This document shows positions 13,482 to 13,663 of a stretch of 13,663 nt of DNA, in pieces (the first letter of the stretch is position 1; each line of letters begins with the position of its first letter). This DNA is from Chromobacteriaceae bacterium (GTDB taxonomy: Bacteria; Pseudomonadota; Gammaproteobacteria; Burkholderiales; Aquaspirillaceae): NCBI GenBank assembly GCA_030151505.1, contig JASLDQ010000206.1:1-13663 (forward strand), given 5' to 3'. Position numbers and translations under genes: made by a program. Under the pieces are notes generated by a model, which saw nothing but the letters and a program-made list of their open reading frames with translations, was not told where the DNA came from and searched no databases.

Positions 13482-13663
13482 CGTGCGCAGGCACGAGGCA
13501 CGCGCCGTAGGCAGGGCCGGGCGGGCTGACCCTGTCGCGCAGATCGCACTCGTGCTTGAGCGGATCGTACGGATTGACAGGGGCAGGTTCCGAAAAGCCG
13601 TGTGAATAGCGCGCTCGTCCGGCGCTCTGGATAGCCAAAAGCGATGCAGTTCACCGGGGCACT
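13482..13663. other. Right-end region without a supported gene
   Basis: The final 182 bases show no convincing coding start. GCGTGC (13481-13486) and GCACGC (13498-13503) could form a hairpin right after the small ORF, but without a T run. More than one minus-strand frame stays open to the window edge. A partial gene or a dispersed repeat entering from the right cannot be excluded. Confidence 0.4.

Noticed and set aside
13273..13638. 121-residue minus-strand open frame at the right end
   Set aside because: More than half of it is antisense to the small ORF at 13230-13481, and that part is Arg/Ser-rich. Only its first part looks unusual, so it was kept as a low-interest finding rather than a gene.
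1..13663. CRISPR arrays, insertion sequences, tRNA or rRNA genes, toxin-antitoxin or defence genes
   Set aside because: Reading both strands I found no regularly spaced repeats, no transposase-like protein, no terminal inverted repeats with target duplication, no tRNA cloverleaf and no recognisable defence protein.

Overview
The window is GC-rich (roughly two thirds G+C), gene-dense chromosomal DNA from a proteobacterium. Gene content and synteny (divergent radC / coaBC-dut, a 180-kDa-type NAD-glutamate dehydrogenase, a Pseudomonas-type AraC-family ArgR) suggest a betaproteobacterium, perhaps of the Neisseriales (Chromobacterium-like). The taxonomic call is inference from protein resemblance remembered rather than searched. 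I see no mobile element, CRISPR array, tRNA or rRNA. Most of the window is housekeeping and catabolic genes.

Left part (1-3969): the 3' end of rnr (RNase R, cut by the window edge) closes with a strong intrinsic terminator. It faces two minus-strand genes: an AraC/GlxA-type regulator whose DNA-binding half strongly resembles Pseudomonas ArgR, and, upstream of it, a zinc deacylase of the succinylglutamate desuccinylase/aspartoacylase family. The 354-bp region 3616-3969 separates the deacylase from the divergent NAD-GDH gene. It carries plausible promoters for both directions and a sequence matching the ArgR half-site as I remember it.

Middle (3970-8814): a 1596-residue NAD-dependent glutamate dehydrogenase (gdhB type), ending in a bidirectional terminator shared with the convergent VirK/YbjX (DUF535) gene. 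Arginine catabolism by the succinyltransferase route yields glutamate, and GdhB oxidises it to 2-oxoglutarate. Regulator, deacylase and dehydrogenase therefore look like one arginine/glutamate-catabolic locus.

Right part (8815-13663): the VirK/YbjX gene, a 361-bp non-coding stretch, then a tight minus-strand operon coaBC - RibD_C/DHFR-like reductase - dut, covering CoA synthesis, an uncharacterised pteridine-type reductase and dUTP removal. radC is divergent from coaBC. A small unrecognised ORF of 83 residues follows radC, and the last 182 bases hold no gene I can support.

No clearly new defence or mobile system is visible. The most interesting signals are the putative ArgR-controlled divergent promoter region at 3712-3827, an unusual cysteine cluster in GdhB, the reductase gene lodged between coaBC and dut, and the orphan 83-residue protein.
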